Of a stretch of 64,000 nt of DNA, positions 34,490-45,300 are shown in pieces. How positions within the stretch are numbered: position 1 is the stretch's first letter; every line of letters starts with the position of its first letter. The stretch is from CAYYNP01 sp964472545. Its GTDB lineage: Bacteria > Planctomycetota > Planctomycetia > Pirellulales > Thermoguttaceae. The DNA is taken from positions 3,488 to 67,487 of the forward strand of contig CAYYNP010000014.1 in assembly GCA_964472545.1 (NCBI GenBank). Reading direction: 5' to 3'. The translations under genes were made by a program, and so were the position numbers. Below the pieces are notes generated by a model. That model saw only the letters and a list, made by a program, of their open reading frames with translations. It was not told the DNA's origin and made no database searches.

Positions 34490-36853
34490 ATGTCCGAAGA
34501 AACCACGCTGCTGCAATCCGAGACCGACGGCGAAGCGACCACGCACATGGTCCACGCGGTGATGCGGTTCTTCATGGCCGTGCGGTATCGCAAGAGCGTG
34601 GTGATCACGGCATTGGGCGTAACGGCGCTGTTGGGCGGGCTCTATTACGTCACCGCGACCGAGTATTACGCTGCCCACGCCCAGGTGATGGTGATCTACT
34701 CCGGCAACGACTCGTCGCCCTCTTCCGTGCCGTCGGACGGCACACGGCCGCAGACACTGATGCCCACTTTCGAGAGCCTCTTCACCAGCACGCGGGTGAT
34801 CGAGCGGGCGCTGGAGCAGTTGGACCAGCCGGACGATCTCATCGATCTCGAGGGCGTGCCGCGGGCGGCCTGGGCGGAGGTGCTCAAGAAAAACCTCACC
34901 TCGCAGGCGTTGCGAAGCAAGCACATCGTGCAGATCAGCTACCGGTCGAAGAACCCCAAGACGGCCGTACGCGTGGTCAACGCAATCGTCGTCGCCTGCG
35001 AAGAGTTTCTCGAAGAGACCCACCGCGGCAACGCGGCTGAGATTCGCGATATCCTCGGCGGGGAAATCAAGAGCCTGGAAGAGGATCTGGCCGAGTGTTT
35101 GCGGGAGCGGAAACAACTGAGCCTCGAAGCCGGTACGATGGGAATCTCTTCGGACAGCACCATCGTGCATCCGAAACTGCAGCGAGCGATCACGTCAAAC
35201 GATATGTTGATGGCGGCCCAACGGCAGCGGGCCGAGTTGGAGGCCTCGCTGGCCACGATCTGGTCGGCCGTGCAAAACGGCGAAAACCTCCAGCCCCACG
35301 TGATGACCGTGGCCAACGTCGTCGGCGAGGAACTGCTGCTGAGGACGCTCGGCTTCAATCAGCGCGACGCGGTGGTCCAGGCCAACCTGGAGCGCAAACT
35401 GCTGGAGGATCGCGCCTCGCTGGAGAACATGTATAAGCAGGGACTCGGCCCTTCGCACCCGTGGGTCGGGGCCAAGGTCAACGAAATCCGCATGACCGAG
35501 CAACACCTGATCGACTACCAACAACGGATCAACGCCCGGCTGGCCGAAATCCAAAACCATCAACTCGGCCCCGTGCTGCTGAGTACGGTTCAGCAGAAGC
35601 TGGCAGAAACCCGCGAACGGGAAAAGAACTTCGCCGTGCAGTACGAGCAGGCCCAGGTCGAGGCCAACGCCCACGCCATGAAGGTGGACGATCTCACGGC
35701 GGTCGAGTTGCGATTCCGCAGGCTACAAGACCGCAACGCCACGTTGGACACGCGAATCCGAGAGATCCGCGTCGACGGGGCCGACGTTCGCACCAAGGTC
35801 ACCGAGCCACCCGTGTTGGCCAAGAACCCCGTCTCGCCCAGCCTCAAACGTCTGCTGGTGATGGTGCTCGCCGGAGGCTTGGTGATCGGGCTGGGGCTGG
35901 TCTACGTGCTCGACATCCTCGACGACCGCTTCCGCGGGGCCGACGAAATGCACGCCCAGCTTGGCGTACCCGTGCTGGCCATGGTGCGGCAACTCGAAAC
36001 GTCCGAATCGACCGGGCCGGAAGCCCTGCGCGTCCACGTCGATCCCAACGGCGCCGAGTGCGAGGCCTTCCGTACGCTGCGGACCGCGCTGGCACTGGCC
36101 GACCGCGAGGCCCGGCGGATCGTGATCTCCAGCGCCGAGCCGGGCGACGGCAAGACGACCGTGTTGGCCAACCTGGCCGTTTCGTACGCCCAATCGGATA
36201 AGCGGACGCTGCTGATCGACGCCGACTTGCGGCGGCCCGGGCTGACGACGCTGATGGACATGCGCGGCGTCGACGGCCTTTCGGGTGTGATCCGCGGCAG
36301 CGACGACGTCGTCGGCATGGCGACCGCTCACATCCGTTCTTCGGGAATCGACGGCCTCGACGTGCTTTCTTCCGGGCCGCGCCCGACCAACCCGGCCGAA
36401 CTGCTCGCCAACCCGCGATTCTCGGAGTTGTTGGCCTGGGCCGAGACGGTCTACGATCAGATCCTGATCGACAGCCCGCCTGCGCTGGCCACCAGCGACG
36501 CTTGTGTGGTCGGGCGGCTGGTCGACGGCGTGGTGATGGTCGTGCAGCCCGACAAGAACCGGCGCCGCCAGGTGATCCGCGCCGCCGAGAGTTTCGCCGC
36601 GCTGAAGATCCCTCTGCTGGGGATCGTGGTCAATCGGGTCGGCTCCGACAACGCCCCCGGCTACTACGGCTACGGCGGCGGATACGGGTACGGATACGAC
36701 TACACGGAAGAAGAACGCGAAGGCGGCACGAGGATTGACGACCACGCGGCGTCGGCGGCTGAAGTGGAAGAACCGGCCGTCTTCTCGGTCCGGCAGGTTG
36801 TGCGGGAATCGGACGAGTCGCAGCCGGCCGTCGCGCCGAGGCGGGTCGCTTAG
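34490..36853 (+). CDS. Wzc-type polysaccharide co-polymerase with tyrosine-kinase domain
   Basis: A 787-residue PCP-2a/BY-kinase that sets chain length and couples polymerisation to export. There are two membrane segments (about 37-56 and 454-475) flanking a long periplasmic coiled-coil-rich region (EEDLAECLRERKQLSLEAG, NLERKLLEDRASLEN). The cytoplasmic kinase has Walker A SAEPGDGKTTVLANL near residue 550, A' LLIDADLRRPG near 575 and B ILIDSPPAL near 660. The C terminus has the Tyr cluster typical for autophosphorylation (GYYGYGGGYGYGYDY near residue 725), followed by an unusual 45-residue extension. A protein tyrosine phosphatase, the usual partner, is not in the window. Confidence 0.92.
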   Translation: MSEETTLLQSETDGEATTHMVHAVMRFFMAVRYRKSVVITALGVTALLGGLYYVTATEYYAAHAQVMVIYSGNDSSPSSVPSDGTRPQTLMPTFESLFTSTRVIERALEQLDQPDDLIDLEGVPRAAWAEVLKKNLTSQALRSKHIVQISYRSKNPKTAVRVVNAIVVACEEFLEETHRGNAAEIRDILGGEIKSLEEDLAECLRERKQLSLEAGTMGISSDSTIVHPKLQRAITSNDMLMAAQRQRAELEASLATIWSAVQNGENLQPHVMTVANVVGEELLLRTLGFNQRDAVVQANLERKLLEDRASLENMYKQGLGPSHPWVGAKVNEIRMTEQHLIDYQQRINARLAEIQNHQLGPVLLSTVQQKLAETREREKNFAVQYEQAQVEANAHAMKVDDLTAVELRFRRLQDRNATLDTRIREIRVDGADVRTKVTEPPVLAKNPVSPSLKRLLVMVLAGGLVIGLGLVYVLDILDDRFRGADEMHAQLGVPVLAMVRQLETSESTGPEALRVHVDPNGAECEAFRTLRTALALADREARRIVISSAEPGDGKTTVLANLAVSYAQSDKRTLLIDADLRRPGLTTLMDMRGVDGLSGVIRGSDDVVGMATAHIRSSGIDGLDVLSSGPRPTNPAELLANPRFSELLAWAETVYDQILIDSPPALATSDACVVGRLVDGVVMVVQPDKNRRRQVIRAAESFAALKIPLLGIVVNRVGSDNAPGYYGYGGGYGYGYDYTEEEREGGTRIDDHAASAAEVEEPAVFSVRQVVRESDESQPAVAPRRVA

Positions 36854-36908
36854 GGGGCAAACGAAACATCGTCAACGGAAACGGACACACAACCGTCGAG
36901 CGCCAGCC

Positions 36909-36981
36909 GTTTAGCCGCCGCCGGCACGGCGGCGTGAACCCAGTACACACGCAAACGTCGCCGTGCCGGCGACGGCTAAAC
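36909..36981. repeat. 26-bp inverted repeat between wzc-like and polymerase genes
   Basis: The arms at 36909-36934 and 36956-36981 are reverse complements with two mismatches, separated by 21 bp. Both carry TTTAGCCG next to CGCCGGCACGGCG-like cores. The structure sits between two genes of one operon and could lower downstream transcription or stabilise the upstream message. A third fragment, GTTTAGCCGCTAACG, follows at about 36998. Confidence 0.75.
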
Positions 36982-37031
36982 AAGAGGATTGGCAAGTCGT
37001 TTAGCCGCTAACGAGAATTCGAGTGCACGCG

Positions 37032-39908
37032 ATGTCACAAATTGGCCAATTCACGACGGCCCCACACTCGGCCGATCAACACGGCCGCGGCCAACTCGAC
37101 CGGATCTTGCTGCAAACCGTCGACGCCGCACTGGCCGGCTGCATCTTCGTCGTGCCGCTGTTGATGGGTGGACGTCAGGCCCCGGGCCAACTGGCGCTGA
37201 TCCTGCTGGCCGTCGTGGCCGCCTTGGCGTGGACCGTCCGCCAGAGCCTGCGGCGCGAGTTCGTCTGGCGTCCTTCCGTCGGCGAGGCACTGCTGCTGGC
37301 CGGCGTGTTGCTGTTGATTCTGCAAGTCGTTCCCCTGCCCCAGGCGATGCTGGCGTGGATGAGCCCTCATACGGGCGAGATGCTGCCGCTGTGGACCGCC
37401 GAGGCCGACGCCCCGGCGTCCTTCGGCGCATGGTCCACCGTTTCGCTAACTCCCGTGGCAACGAGGGCCGGCCTCTCGCTGCTGCTAGCCTATGCCCTGC
37501 TCTTCACGGTCACCGTGCAGCGGGTTCGCGCCGTCGACGACGTCGAGCGGCTATTGCGTTGGATCGCCCTGTCCGCCGTGCTGATGGCCGGTTTCGGGCT
37601 GGTGCAACTACTGCTGAGCAACGGCAAGTTCTTCGGGTTCTACGAACATCCCTACTCGAACACCTCCGACTGGGCCAAGGGCAGCTTCAGCAACCGCAAC
37701 CATTTTGCCCATTTCCTGGCCCTGGGCGTCGGGCCGTTGATCTGGTGGATGCAGCAACGGCGTAGCCGCCGGCGAAAACGAGCGGAGACGTTCGCAGTCG
37801 CCGGACACTCCGTCCGCAGCCAGGCGTCGTCGTTCGATCTGCGGGCGCTAGCGCTGGCCGTTGTTCTCTTTGCCGGGTTGCTCTCGCTCTCGCGAGGCGG
37901 CGTGGTGGCGATCTTCCTGGCCGCGGCCGCTTGCCTGGCCGTTTGTTATCGGGCCAAGACGGTCGGCACGCGTTTCATTCTCGTCATCGGCGGCGTGGCC
38001 CTGCTGACCGGCGGGTTGTTGACCGTCCATGGCCTCGATCGGGTCAGCGACCGGATGGACGATCTCAGCACGGGCTCGATCGACCAACTCGACGCCAAAG
38101 GCAGCCGGCGGACGATTTGGACGGCCGTGATCGCCGGCACTGCCGACTACCGCCTGCTCGGGTCCGGCGTGGGCAGCCACCGCGAAGTCTACCCGATGTA
38201 TCTGGAACAGGCCGCCGAGCGCGAATTCACCCACGCCGAGAGCGGCCCGTTGCAGATCTTGCTGGAGACGGGCATCGTGGGCCTGGGGTTGTTGCTGGCG
38301 GGCATCGGGGCCTGCGCGTTCTGGTGCATTCGAGGTCTGTCTCGGGCGAGTTCCGCCCGGATGCTGGTCTGTTTGGGAGCCGTCTCCGCGAGCCTGCTGA
38401 TCAGTGTGGTCCATTCGCTGGCCGATTTCGTCTGGTACGTGCCGGCCTGTACGGCAATCGTGGCCCTGCTGGCCGGCTGTGCTTGCCGCATGAGTCAACT
38501 GGCAGCCGAAGGGGCCGAACGTCGGGCACCTCGGATTGTCGTACCCGGCTACGTCGGGTGGGTACCGGCCGCGGTGGTGTTGGGCGTCGGCATTTGGATG
38601 ATCGCCGGACACATCGGCCCGGCACGGGCCCAACGAAGTTGGGATCGCTACAAGATCCTGGCCTTGGCCGCCGAACGGTCCGTTTGGGAAGAAGCCGACG
38701 AAGCGGAAGCACCGGCCACGCCCGAAGAAGCCGACCGACGCGCGCTGAACGCACTGTCGCGGATGGCCACCGAGCTGGAAACCGTGCTCGAGCACGATCC
38801 GAACAACGCCCGGGCACACATGCGGCTGGCCATCGCCTACCGCGATCGGTTCAACCTCTCCCGCCACCAAGCCAAGAGCCCTTTCACGATTCAGGGGTTT
38901 CGCGACGCGGCCATCAACGCTTTGGAGAAGAGCAGCCAGGAAGACGTCGACCGCTGGCTTGCCCGCAACGAACGTCGCCCGATCCTCGGCCGTGCCTGGA
39001 ACCACGCCCAGCAGGCGTTGCGGCTCTGCCCGCTGCAAGGCGAGGGCTACACGCTGTTGGCCGAACTGCGTTTTCTGTATGGAGCGGGCAGAGAAGAAGC
39101 CGAGCAGGCGCTGATCGATCAGGCGGTCCGCGTGCGGCCCCGCGAGGGCACCGTACTCTTCCTGGCCGGTTTGGCCGCGTTTGAACGGGGAAACCGACTA
39201 CGCGCCGCCGCCACGACGGACGACGACGTCCGAAACACGGCTGCCGGTGAGGCGTTTGCCCAAGGTGAGGCCTATTGGCGGCGGGCCTTCCACAGCGGCA
39301 GCAAATACCAGAGACAACTCATCCGCGAACTGGCCGGCCGGCTGCCCGTCGAGGCCTTCGTGAAGACCTATCAACCCGATCTGACGGGGCTGAAGCTGCT
39401 GCTGGAGCGTTACGAGGAGTTGGGGCTTCAAGGCAACTTCGAGCAGTTCTACATGCGCTACGAACTGATGTGCCGCATCATGCAGCGCGATCCCGGTACA
39501 CAGCAAGCCGCCGGCCGGTGGTGGCAAGAAGAGATGACGCGGCTCTGCGAACGCTACGCGGAGCAACTCGGCAACGCCGAAGACGACCTGTCGGAGGCCC
39601 GGGCGGCACGCGAATGGCTCGCGTTGCACGACACCTACCGGCTACTGAGTGACCCGGCCGAAGCGCTGGGCTGTGCCGAACGCGCATTGTCCTGCGATGC
39701 GAGCAGCTTCCCCGTACACTACGCCTTGGCACACCGCCTCTTCGAGCACCAACGGTACGAAGAGGTGGAAGAGCACTTGCAGTGGTGTTGCACCAACTAC
39801 GGGAGGCACGAAGGGGTCGAGCGATTGCGGAGGCGCACCGCCAAGGCGATCGCCGAGCGCCGATCTTCGACCGTCCTTTCACAACGCCCCACCTCCACGC
39901 CGCGATAA
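37032..39908 (+). CDS. O-antigen ligase/polymerase-like membrane protein with large soluble C-terminal region
   Basis: A 958-residue protein. The N-terminal half is multi-pass membrane, about 12 helices, with features of the Wzy_C/WaaL superfamily: GSFSNRNHFAHFLALGVGPL and the periplasmic loop KGSRRTIWTAVIAGTADYRLLGSGVGSHR near residue 355. The second half (from about 540) is soluble and helical with TPR-like units (ALNALSRMATELETVLEHDP, NNARAHMRLAIAYRDRF, PAEALGCAERALSCDAS). This fits polymerisation or ligation of the repeat units in the exopolysaccharide pathway, with the tail perhaps scaffolding other components. The ATG at 37032 is used; GTG at 37023 is an in-frame alternative. It overlaps no neighbour and reads with the OPX and Wzc genes. 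Confidence 0.83.
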   Translation: MSQIGQFTTAPHSADQHGRGQLDRILLQTVDAALAGCIFVVPLLMGGRQAPGQLALILLAVVAALAWTVRQSLRREFVWRPSVGEALLLAGVLLLILQVVPLPQAMLAWMSPHTGEMLPLWTAEADAPASFGAWSTVSLTPVATRAGLSLLLAYALLFTVTVQRVRAVDDVERLLRWIALSAVLMAGFGLVQLLLSNGKFFGFYEHPYSNTSDWAKGSFSNRNHFAHFLALGVGPLIWWMQQRRSRRRKRAETFAVAGHSVRSQASSFDLRALALAVVLFAGLLSLSRGGVVAIFLAAAACLAVCYRAKTVGTRFILVIGGVALLTGGLLTVHGLDRVSDRMDDLSTGSIDQLDAKGSRRTIWTAVIAGTADYRLLGSGVGSHREVYPMYLEQAAEREFTHAESGPLQILLETGIVGLGLLLAGIGACAFWCIRGLSRASSARMLVCLGAVSASLLISVVHSLADFVWYVPACTAIVALLAGCACRMSQLAAEGAERRAPRIVVPGYVGWVPAAVVLGVGIWMIAGHIGPARAQRSWDRYKILALAAERSVWEEADEAEAPATPEEADRRALNALSRMATELETVLEHDPNNARAHMRLAIAYRDRFNLSRHQAKSPFTIQGFRDAAINALEKSSQEDVDRWLARNERRPILGRAWNHAQQALRLCPLQGEGYTLLAELRFLYGAGREEAEQALIDQAVRVRPREGTVLFLAGLAAFERGNRLRAAATTDDDVRNTAAGEAFAQGEAYWRRAFHSGSKYQRQLIRELAGRLPVEAFVKTYQPDLTGLKLLLERYEELGLQGNFEQFYMRYELMCRIMQRDPGTQQAAGRWWQEEMTRLCERYAEQLGNAEDDLSEARAAREWLALHDTYRLLSDPAEALGCAERALSCDASSFPVHYALAHRLFEHQRYEEVEEHLQWCCTNYGRHEGVERLRRRTAKAIAERRSSTVLSQRPTSTPR

Positions 39909-39937
39909 CGTCCCACACCTTGCGACATCGTTAGAGC

Positions 39938-41875
39938 ATGCCCGCCAAACGCGAAACCACCTTGATGCACGACTCCCGGCCGGAGGCACCTCCGCGTCAG
40001 GCGACGGCGGCTTCTGTGTTTCGTCGGTTGCGGCGGACCCGGCGTCTGGCGCTCTGCTCGCTCACGCTGGCGCCCGCGTTCGCGGCGATCTACTACCTCA
40101 GCTTCTTGCTTCGCCGCGGCGGCCCGCTGACCGAGACCGATCGCGGGGAGTTTTCGCAGACGGTCCTCTGGGTGGTGCTGATCAAGCTGGCCGTGTTCGC
40201 CTGGTTCCGCATCAACCGAAGCTGGGGGCGATTCGTCACCTTCTACGACCTCGTGGCCTTGGTCCAGGCGGCCACCACCGCCCTGTTGGCCATCGTGCTG
40301 GTCTATCGCTTCTTCCTCACGCAACCGACCGTACCACGCAGCGTCTTCCTGCTCGATTGGCTGACCACGATCGTGGCCGTCGGCGGGCTGCGAGCCTTGT
40401 TGCGCGTGCACCGCGAAGGCAATTGGCTCTCGCTGTTGTTCGCCTCGAACAAGACACCCGTGCTGATCGTCGGCGCCAACGACGCCGGCGAGTCGCTCTT
40501 GCGTTCGATCGTTCGCAACGGGCGGTTGAACTACCACGTGGTCGGGTTCATCGACCGTGACGCCCGGCGCGTGGGCACCACGGTGGCCGGCGTGCCGGTG
40601 ATCGGCAGCGTCGAGCAAACCTGCCAGATCGCCGAACGCCACGGCGTCCGCGAGGTGCTGATCGTGGCCGAGGCGCTCTCCGGGCGCCGGCTGCGGCAAC
40701 TCGTGGAAGACACCCGCCGCCGCTCGGTCAACGTGAAGGTCTTGCCCAGCTACGAACAACTCATCAGCGGCCAGATCGCCGCGCAGCCGCGGGAAGTGTC
40801 GATCGACGACCTCTTGCGGCGCGAACCGGTCGAGCTCGACTTGGGCAACATCGGCGAGTGGATCGACGGCCGCACGCTGATGGTCACCGGCAGCGCCGGC
40901 AGCATCGGCTCGGAGATCTGCCGCCAATTGCTGCAATTCTCACCCGAACGTCTGGTGCTGGTCGACCGCTCGGAGAACGGCCAGTTCTTCCTCGAACGCG
41001 AACTCCGCCGCCAGGCCCCCGAGGTGCAACTTGACGTCCGCATGGCCGACGTGCTCGATCGCCGGCGGATGCAACAACTGCTGGCCGAATGCCGCCCGGA
41101 GATCGTCTTCCACGCCGCGGCCTACAAACACGTGCCGTTGATGGAGGCCCATCCCGGCGAGGCGGTCAAGAACATCGTGCTGGCCACCCGCCAGTTGGCC
41201 GACCTGGCCGGCGAGGCCGGCGTCGAGTCGTTCGTGTTGATCTCGACCGACAAGGCCGTCAACCCGACCAGCGTGATGGGGGTCTGCAAACGCGTGGCCG
41301 AGTTGTACGTCCAATCGCAGGCCGAGCAGTCGGCGTGCCGCTTCGTCACCGTGCGCTTCGGCAACGTGCTCGATTCGGCCGGCAGCGTGGTGCAGGTCTT
41401 TCGCGAGCAGATCGCCCGCGGCGGACCGGTCACGGTGACCGACCCGCGGATCGAACGCTACTTCATGACGATCCCCGAGGCCGCCCGGCTGGTGATTCAA
41501 GCCGGCGCGATCGGCAACGACGGCGAGATCCTGCTGTTGGACATGGGCGACCCCGTGCGGATCATCGATCTGGCCCACGACATGATCCGCCTCTCCGGGC
41601 TGCAAGTCGGCCGCGACGTCGAGATCGAGGTCACCGGCCTGCGGCCCGGCGAAAAACTCTTCGAGGAACTGCACGTCAGCGGCGAGACACACCTACCCAC
41701 CCGGCATCCGAAGATCACCGTTGCCGACCGTTCTCACCGCGAGCGGGCGGAGGTCGTCCGCGCGATCGAGCAACTCCTGCGTTTGGCCGACGACCAACCG
41801 GGCGAGGTCGTGCCCCTGCTGCGGCAGATCGTCCCCGAGTACGCCGGGCAGCAGGCGTCGCGCCGGGCGGCGTGA
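39938..41875 (+). CDS. WbpM/CapD-type nucleoside-diphosphate-sugar dehydratase
   Basis: A 645-residue polysaccharide biosynthesis enzyme of the WbpM/FlaA1 type, which carries out 4,6-dehydration of UDP-N-acetyl sugars. Four N-terminal membrane helices (LCSLTLAPAFAAIYYLSFL and following) precede a CoA-binding-like Rossmann unit (TPVLIVGANDAGESLLR) and the extended short-chain dehydrogenase domain, with LMVTGSAGSIGSEICRQL near residue 318, FHAAAYKHVPLMEAHPGEAV and the active-site segment STDKAVNPTSVMGVCKR. C-terminal family blocks RFGNVLDSAGSVV and LRPGEKLFEEL are present. It is the last gene of the exopolysaccharide operon visible here, 29 bp after the polymerase-like gene. Confidence 0.92.
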   Translation: MPAKRETTLMHDSRPEAPPRQATAASVFRRLRRTRRLALCSLTLAPAFAAIYYLSFLLRRGGPLTETDRGEFSQTVLWVVLIKLAVFAWFRINRSWGRFVTFYDLVALVQAATTALLAIVLVYRFFLTQPTVPRSVFLLDWLTTIVAVGGLRALLRVHREGNWLSLLFASNKTPVLIVGANDAGESLLRSIVRNGRLNYHVVGFIDRDARRVGTTVAGVPVIGSVEQTCQIAERHGVREVLIVAEALSGRRLRQLVEDTRRRSVNVKVLPSYEQLISGQIAAQPREVSIDDLLRREPVELDLGNIGEWIDGRTLMVTGSAGSIGSEICRQLLQFSPERLVLVDRSENGQFFLERELRRQAPEVQLDVRMADVLDRRRMQQLLAECRPEIVFHAAAYKHVPLMEAHPGEAVKNIVLATRQLADLAGEAGVESFVLISTDKAVNPTSVMGVCKRVAELYVQSQAEQSACRFVTVRFGNVLDSAGSVVQVFREQIARGGPVTVTDPRIERYFMTIPEAARLVIQAGAIGNDGEILLLDMGDPVRIIDLAHDMIRLSGLQVGRDVEIEVTGLRPGEKLFEELHVSGETHLPTRHPKITVADRSHRERAEVVRAIEQLLRLADDQPGEVVPLLRQIVPEYAGQQASRRAA

Positions 41876-41976
41876 GCTGCAATGCCGAACCCAGCTACAA
41901 GACCACGGCCGGCATCGACGATAGCAACGCTCTCCGGCTAACCAGGTAACATCGATTCCCCCCAGGAGCCCCGGCG

Positions 41977-42180
41977 ATGGAATGCAAAAAAGAACAGAAC
42001 CTCAAGCAATGCACGTGTAGCTACAGTTCCTGCAACCGTCAGGGCATCTGCTGCGACTGCATCGCCTATCATCTCAAATCCCGCCAACTCCCCGGCTGCT
42101 GCTTCCCGCCCGCCGCCGAGAAGACCTACGACCGTTCGTTCGAGCACTTCGCCCGGTTGGTGACCGCGGGCGAGGCGTAG
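41977..42180 (+). CDS. Small Cys-rich DUF6485-family protein
   Basis: A 67-residue cytoplasmic protein with eight cysteines: MECKKEQNLKQCTCSYSSC, then GICCDCIAYH and PGCCFP, ending AEKTYDRSFEHFARLV. This Cys spacing and ending match the DUF6485 family as I know it, short proteins found widely in anaerobes and planctomycetes and likely to bind zinc or an iron-sulfur cluster. The start has CCAGGAGCCCCGGCG directly upstream. It is transcribed alone in a gap between the exopolysaccharide operon and the WD40-LRR gene. The function is not established. Confidence 0.88.
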   Translation: MECKKEQNLKQCTCSYSSCNRQGICCDCIAYHLKSRQLPGCCFPPAAEKTYDRSFEHFARLVTAGEA

Positions 42181-42222
42181 CTGCGCGGGCACCCTGGCGC
42201 CGCGAGTCACACCTCGTCGAGG

Positions 42223-42252
42223 CGTTCTCGGTAGGGGCGTTCTCGGTAGGGG
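42223..42252. repeat. 15-bp direct repeat, two copies
   Basis: Two adjacent copies of CGTTCTCGGTAGGGG in the 120-bp gap between the DUF6485 gene and the end of the WD40-LRR gene. No function apparent. Confidence 0.65.
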
Positions 42253-42300
42253 CGGCGGACGTGCTGCCGGGCCGTATCGCATTTGTTCGGTCTGTCGCGG

Positions 42301-45300
42301 TCACTCTGTGACGATCTCCAAGTTCGGAAGTGCTTTCCGGAGCCCGTCAATGCCCTCTTCAGTGACTTCCGTGTAACTTACGTCGAGCTTGGCCAGATTG
42401 GGAAGTTCCCTCAAGTGCGTCAACCCGGCGTCGGTGACCTCCACGAACGTGAGGCCGAGTTCTTGCAGCGAGGACAGTCGTTTCAAGTGCGCCAATCCGG
42501 CGTCGGTGATCCGGTCACAGTTGTGAACACTCAGCTTCTTGAGTTGAGTCAGTCCACTCACCTCCGTGAGGCCCGCGTTGGTTAAGCCGGGCAGGTCGAC
42601 CAGACGTAGATCCTGCAGTTGGGTAAGCCCTTTCAAGTGTGCGATGCCTGTCTTGCTCACCTCCTCCAAGTAGGCCAGTTCCAGCTTCTTCAGTTGCGTC
42701 AGTTCGGCGACGTTTGCGAGGCCCGTATCGGTAACGCCGCGCAGGTCCGACAGCCGCAACTCCCGCAGGTGAGAAACCGCCTTTAGGTGTGCCAGCCCCT
42801 CGTTGGTGATGAAGGGAGCGTGCGACAAGTTCAACTCCCGTAGCTGACCGAGTCCCTTCAAATGCGCCAGGCCCTCATCGCTGATGCCGGACAGGGTGTC
42901 CAGGTGCAACTCCTGTAGTCCCGCAAGTCCGCTCAGATGTGCCAGGCCCACGTCGCTCAACTCGTCCAGATCGTACAGTTCCAGCTTCTTCAGTTGAGAC
43001 AGCTCGGCGACATGTGCCACGCCGGCATCGGTGACACCGGGCAGATCCGCCAACCGCAACTCCTGCACTCGTGCAAGTCGGCCCAGCGGTGCAAAATCGG
43101 CGTCCGTCAGGCGGTCGGCGCCGCTGATATTGAGCACCTCCAGTTGCGTCACTGCCGGCAATCGGGCCAGATCGGCACCACGGAGATTGAGCGAACGGCC
43201 GAGCGAGAGGTCAATCGGCTTGCCCATGGTCTCAAGATGCGCCAGAGCGGCGGACGAGTCGCGGCCGTGGACGGCCAGTTCGACGCGATACCGCGGTCCT
43301 TGCTTGATTACCTTCCCCCCGCCGCGGATAACGTGGCCTGCCGCCTGCTGCAAGGCATCGTCGAACAGGTCGGGAACGTGCCAGAACCCCATGCCAAGGC
43401 TGCGGAAGGCCAGGGTCTTCCCATCGGGAGAGAACACCACGAAGTACGCATCTGATGAGACCGTGCCCCGGAGACGCCTTGCCGGTGCGCCGGTTTGGAC
43501 GTCCCAGAGCTTGACCGATTCACCCTTGGGATCCCTTTTGCCGGCAGAGGCCAAGATGGCCCCGTCGGGCGAAAACGCGATGGAACGGACGCCCCCGGCG
43601 TGCCCTCTAAGCGTATGCAACAATCGGCCGGTCTCCACGTCCCACAGCCGAATCAGGCCGCGCTCGCCGACTCCGCTCGCCGACGCGATCTTCGTGCCAT
43701 TCGGCGAGAAAGCGATGTCGGTGACGTACTGGCCCTGAGCCAATTGTCGTCTCAGTGTACCAGTGGCGACGTCGAAGAGTCCGATCGTGTAGTCGGGCAT
43801 TTCGGCGGCGATCGTCTCCCCATCGGGCGAGAAAGCCGCTGTGTCTTGCCAGCCGACTTCTTCCCATTGCCAACTCTTGGTGTGCCGTCCGGTCTGAATC
43901 TCCCAGACGGATAGAGCCAGCTTGTCTGAACCGGACGCCGAAATCAGTTTCCCGCCATCGGGTGAGAAGGCGACGGCCTTCGTGCATCCATCATGCGGCG
44001 CGAGTGTTCTTATGGCCTCCTCCGTTCCAACCTCCCAGAGCACGATAGGCTTGGAAGAGCCGTTCTCGAACGCGGCGACCATCCGGCCGTCGGGGGAGAA
44101 GACGACCGAGTCGACGTCTCCGGGATATCGCAAGGTCTGGACCTTCTCGCCCGTCGACGTGTCCCAGATCTTTACCGGCTCATCGTACTCGAACGACGCG
44201 ATCAGCTTCCCGTCGGGCGAGTAATATACACGCGCCCAGTACGCCGTCACCTCTCGCGGGAAATCCACCTCCGGCACCCATACTGGAAGGCGCTCCTCGG
44301 GCGGTTTTGCACGCACGATATCGGTACGCGTCGCGGGAGGTTCGCGCAGCACGTCGGCCACGTTCCATAGCCGGATCAGGCCGTCGTCGCCAAGGGTAAC
44401 GAAGGCCGTTCGATCGGCGGAGAACGTCGTCGTCGCTCCCCACGTTTTTGTTCCATAGGCGGTCAACGCGAATCGTCCCTCGGCCGTCTTCGTATCCCAG
44501 ATCCGAATCCAGTATGGGCTGACGGTCACGGCCGATTTCCCGTCCGGGGAGAAGCACGCCGCAAGCAAGTGATCGGTGTAGCCTCCGACCGTAAACGATG
44601 GCCCCGATTCCCTTCGGTGCTCGAACGTTCGCATCTCTTCACCGGTCGCCACGTCCCATAGCCGAGCCCTGCAGTGATCGTAACCGGAACTCAGCAACGT
44701 CTTGCCATTCGGCGAGAAGGCCACCGAGGTCACACGGCCCTCGTGGGCTTCGAGCGTCGCCCGCAGTTGTCCCTGCCGGGTGTCCCACAGCCTGGCCGTG
44801 GCGTCCCACGCCCCGGAAGCCAGCGTTCCGCCATCGGGCGAGAACGCCAGACAGGTCACGTCACCCCAATGCCCTTTGAGAGTCGACAGTTTCCGAATCG
44901 GCTCGAGCCCCCAGAGTTGGATCTCTTTTTCGTCGGCAATGGCCAACGCCCTGCCGCCGGGGGCATACTCCGGCGGCAAGTTCACGGCCAGGTAGGCGCC
45001 CGTCTCCAGCGTGTCGCGAACCTCACCGTCTTCGACGTTGTACAGACGGATCTTGGATTCGTCCTCAGACTCGTATATCGCCAGGGTCTTGCCGTCGGGC
45101 GAGAAGGCCGTCTCCTCGGCTTCGAGTTGAATCGTCCGTTTCTTCTCGCCGGTCCCGAAGTCGCGGATCTCGACGAGTTCGTCACGGGCCACGGCAATAG
45201 TCCGGCCGTCGGGCGAGATCGCCACTCGGTAGGCATTACCTTCGGGCGTTAGCGTCCGCTCCTGCCGGCTGACGTGCAAGTCCCAGATCCGGATTTCGTA

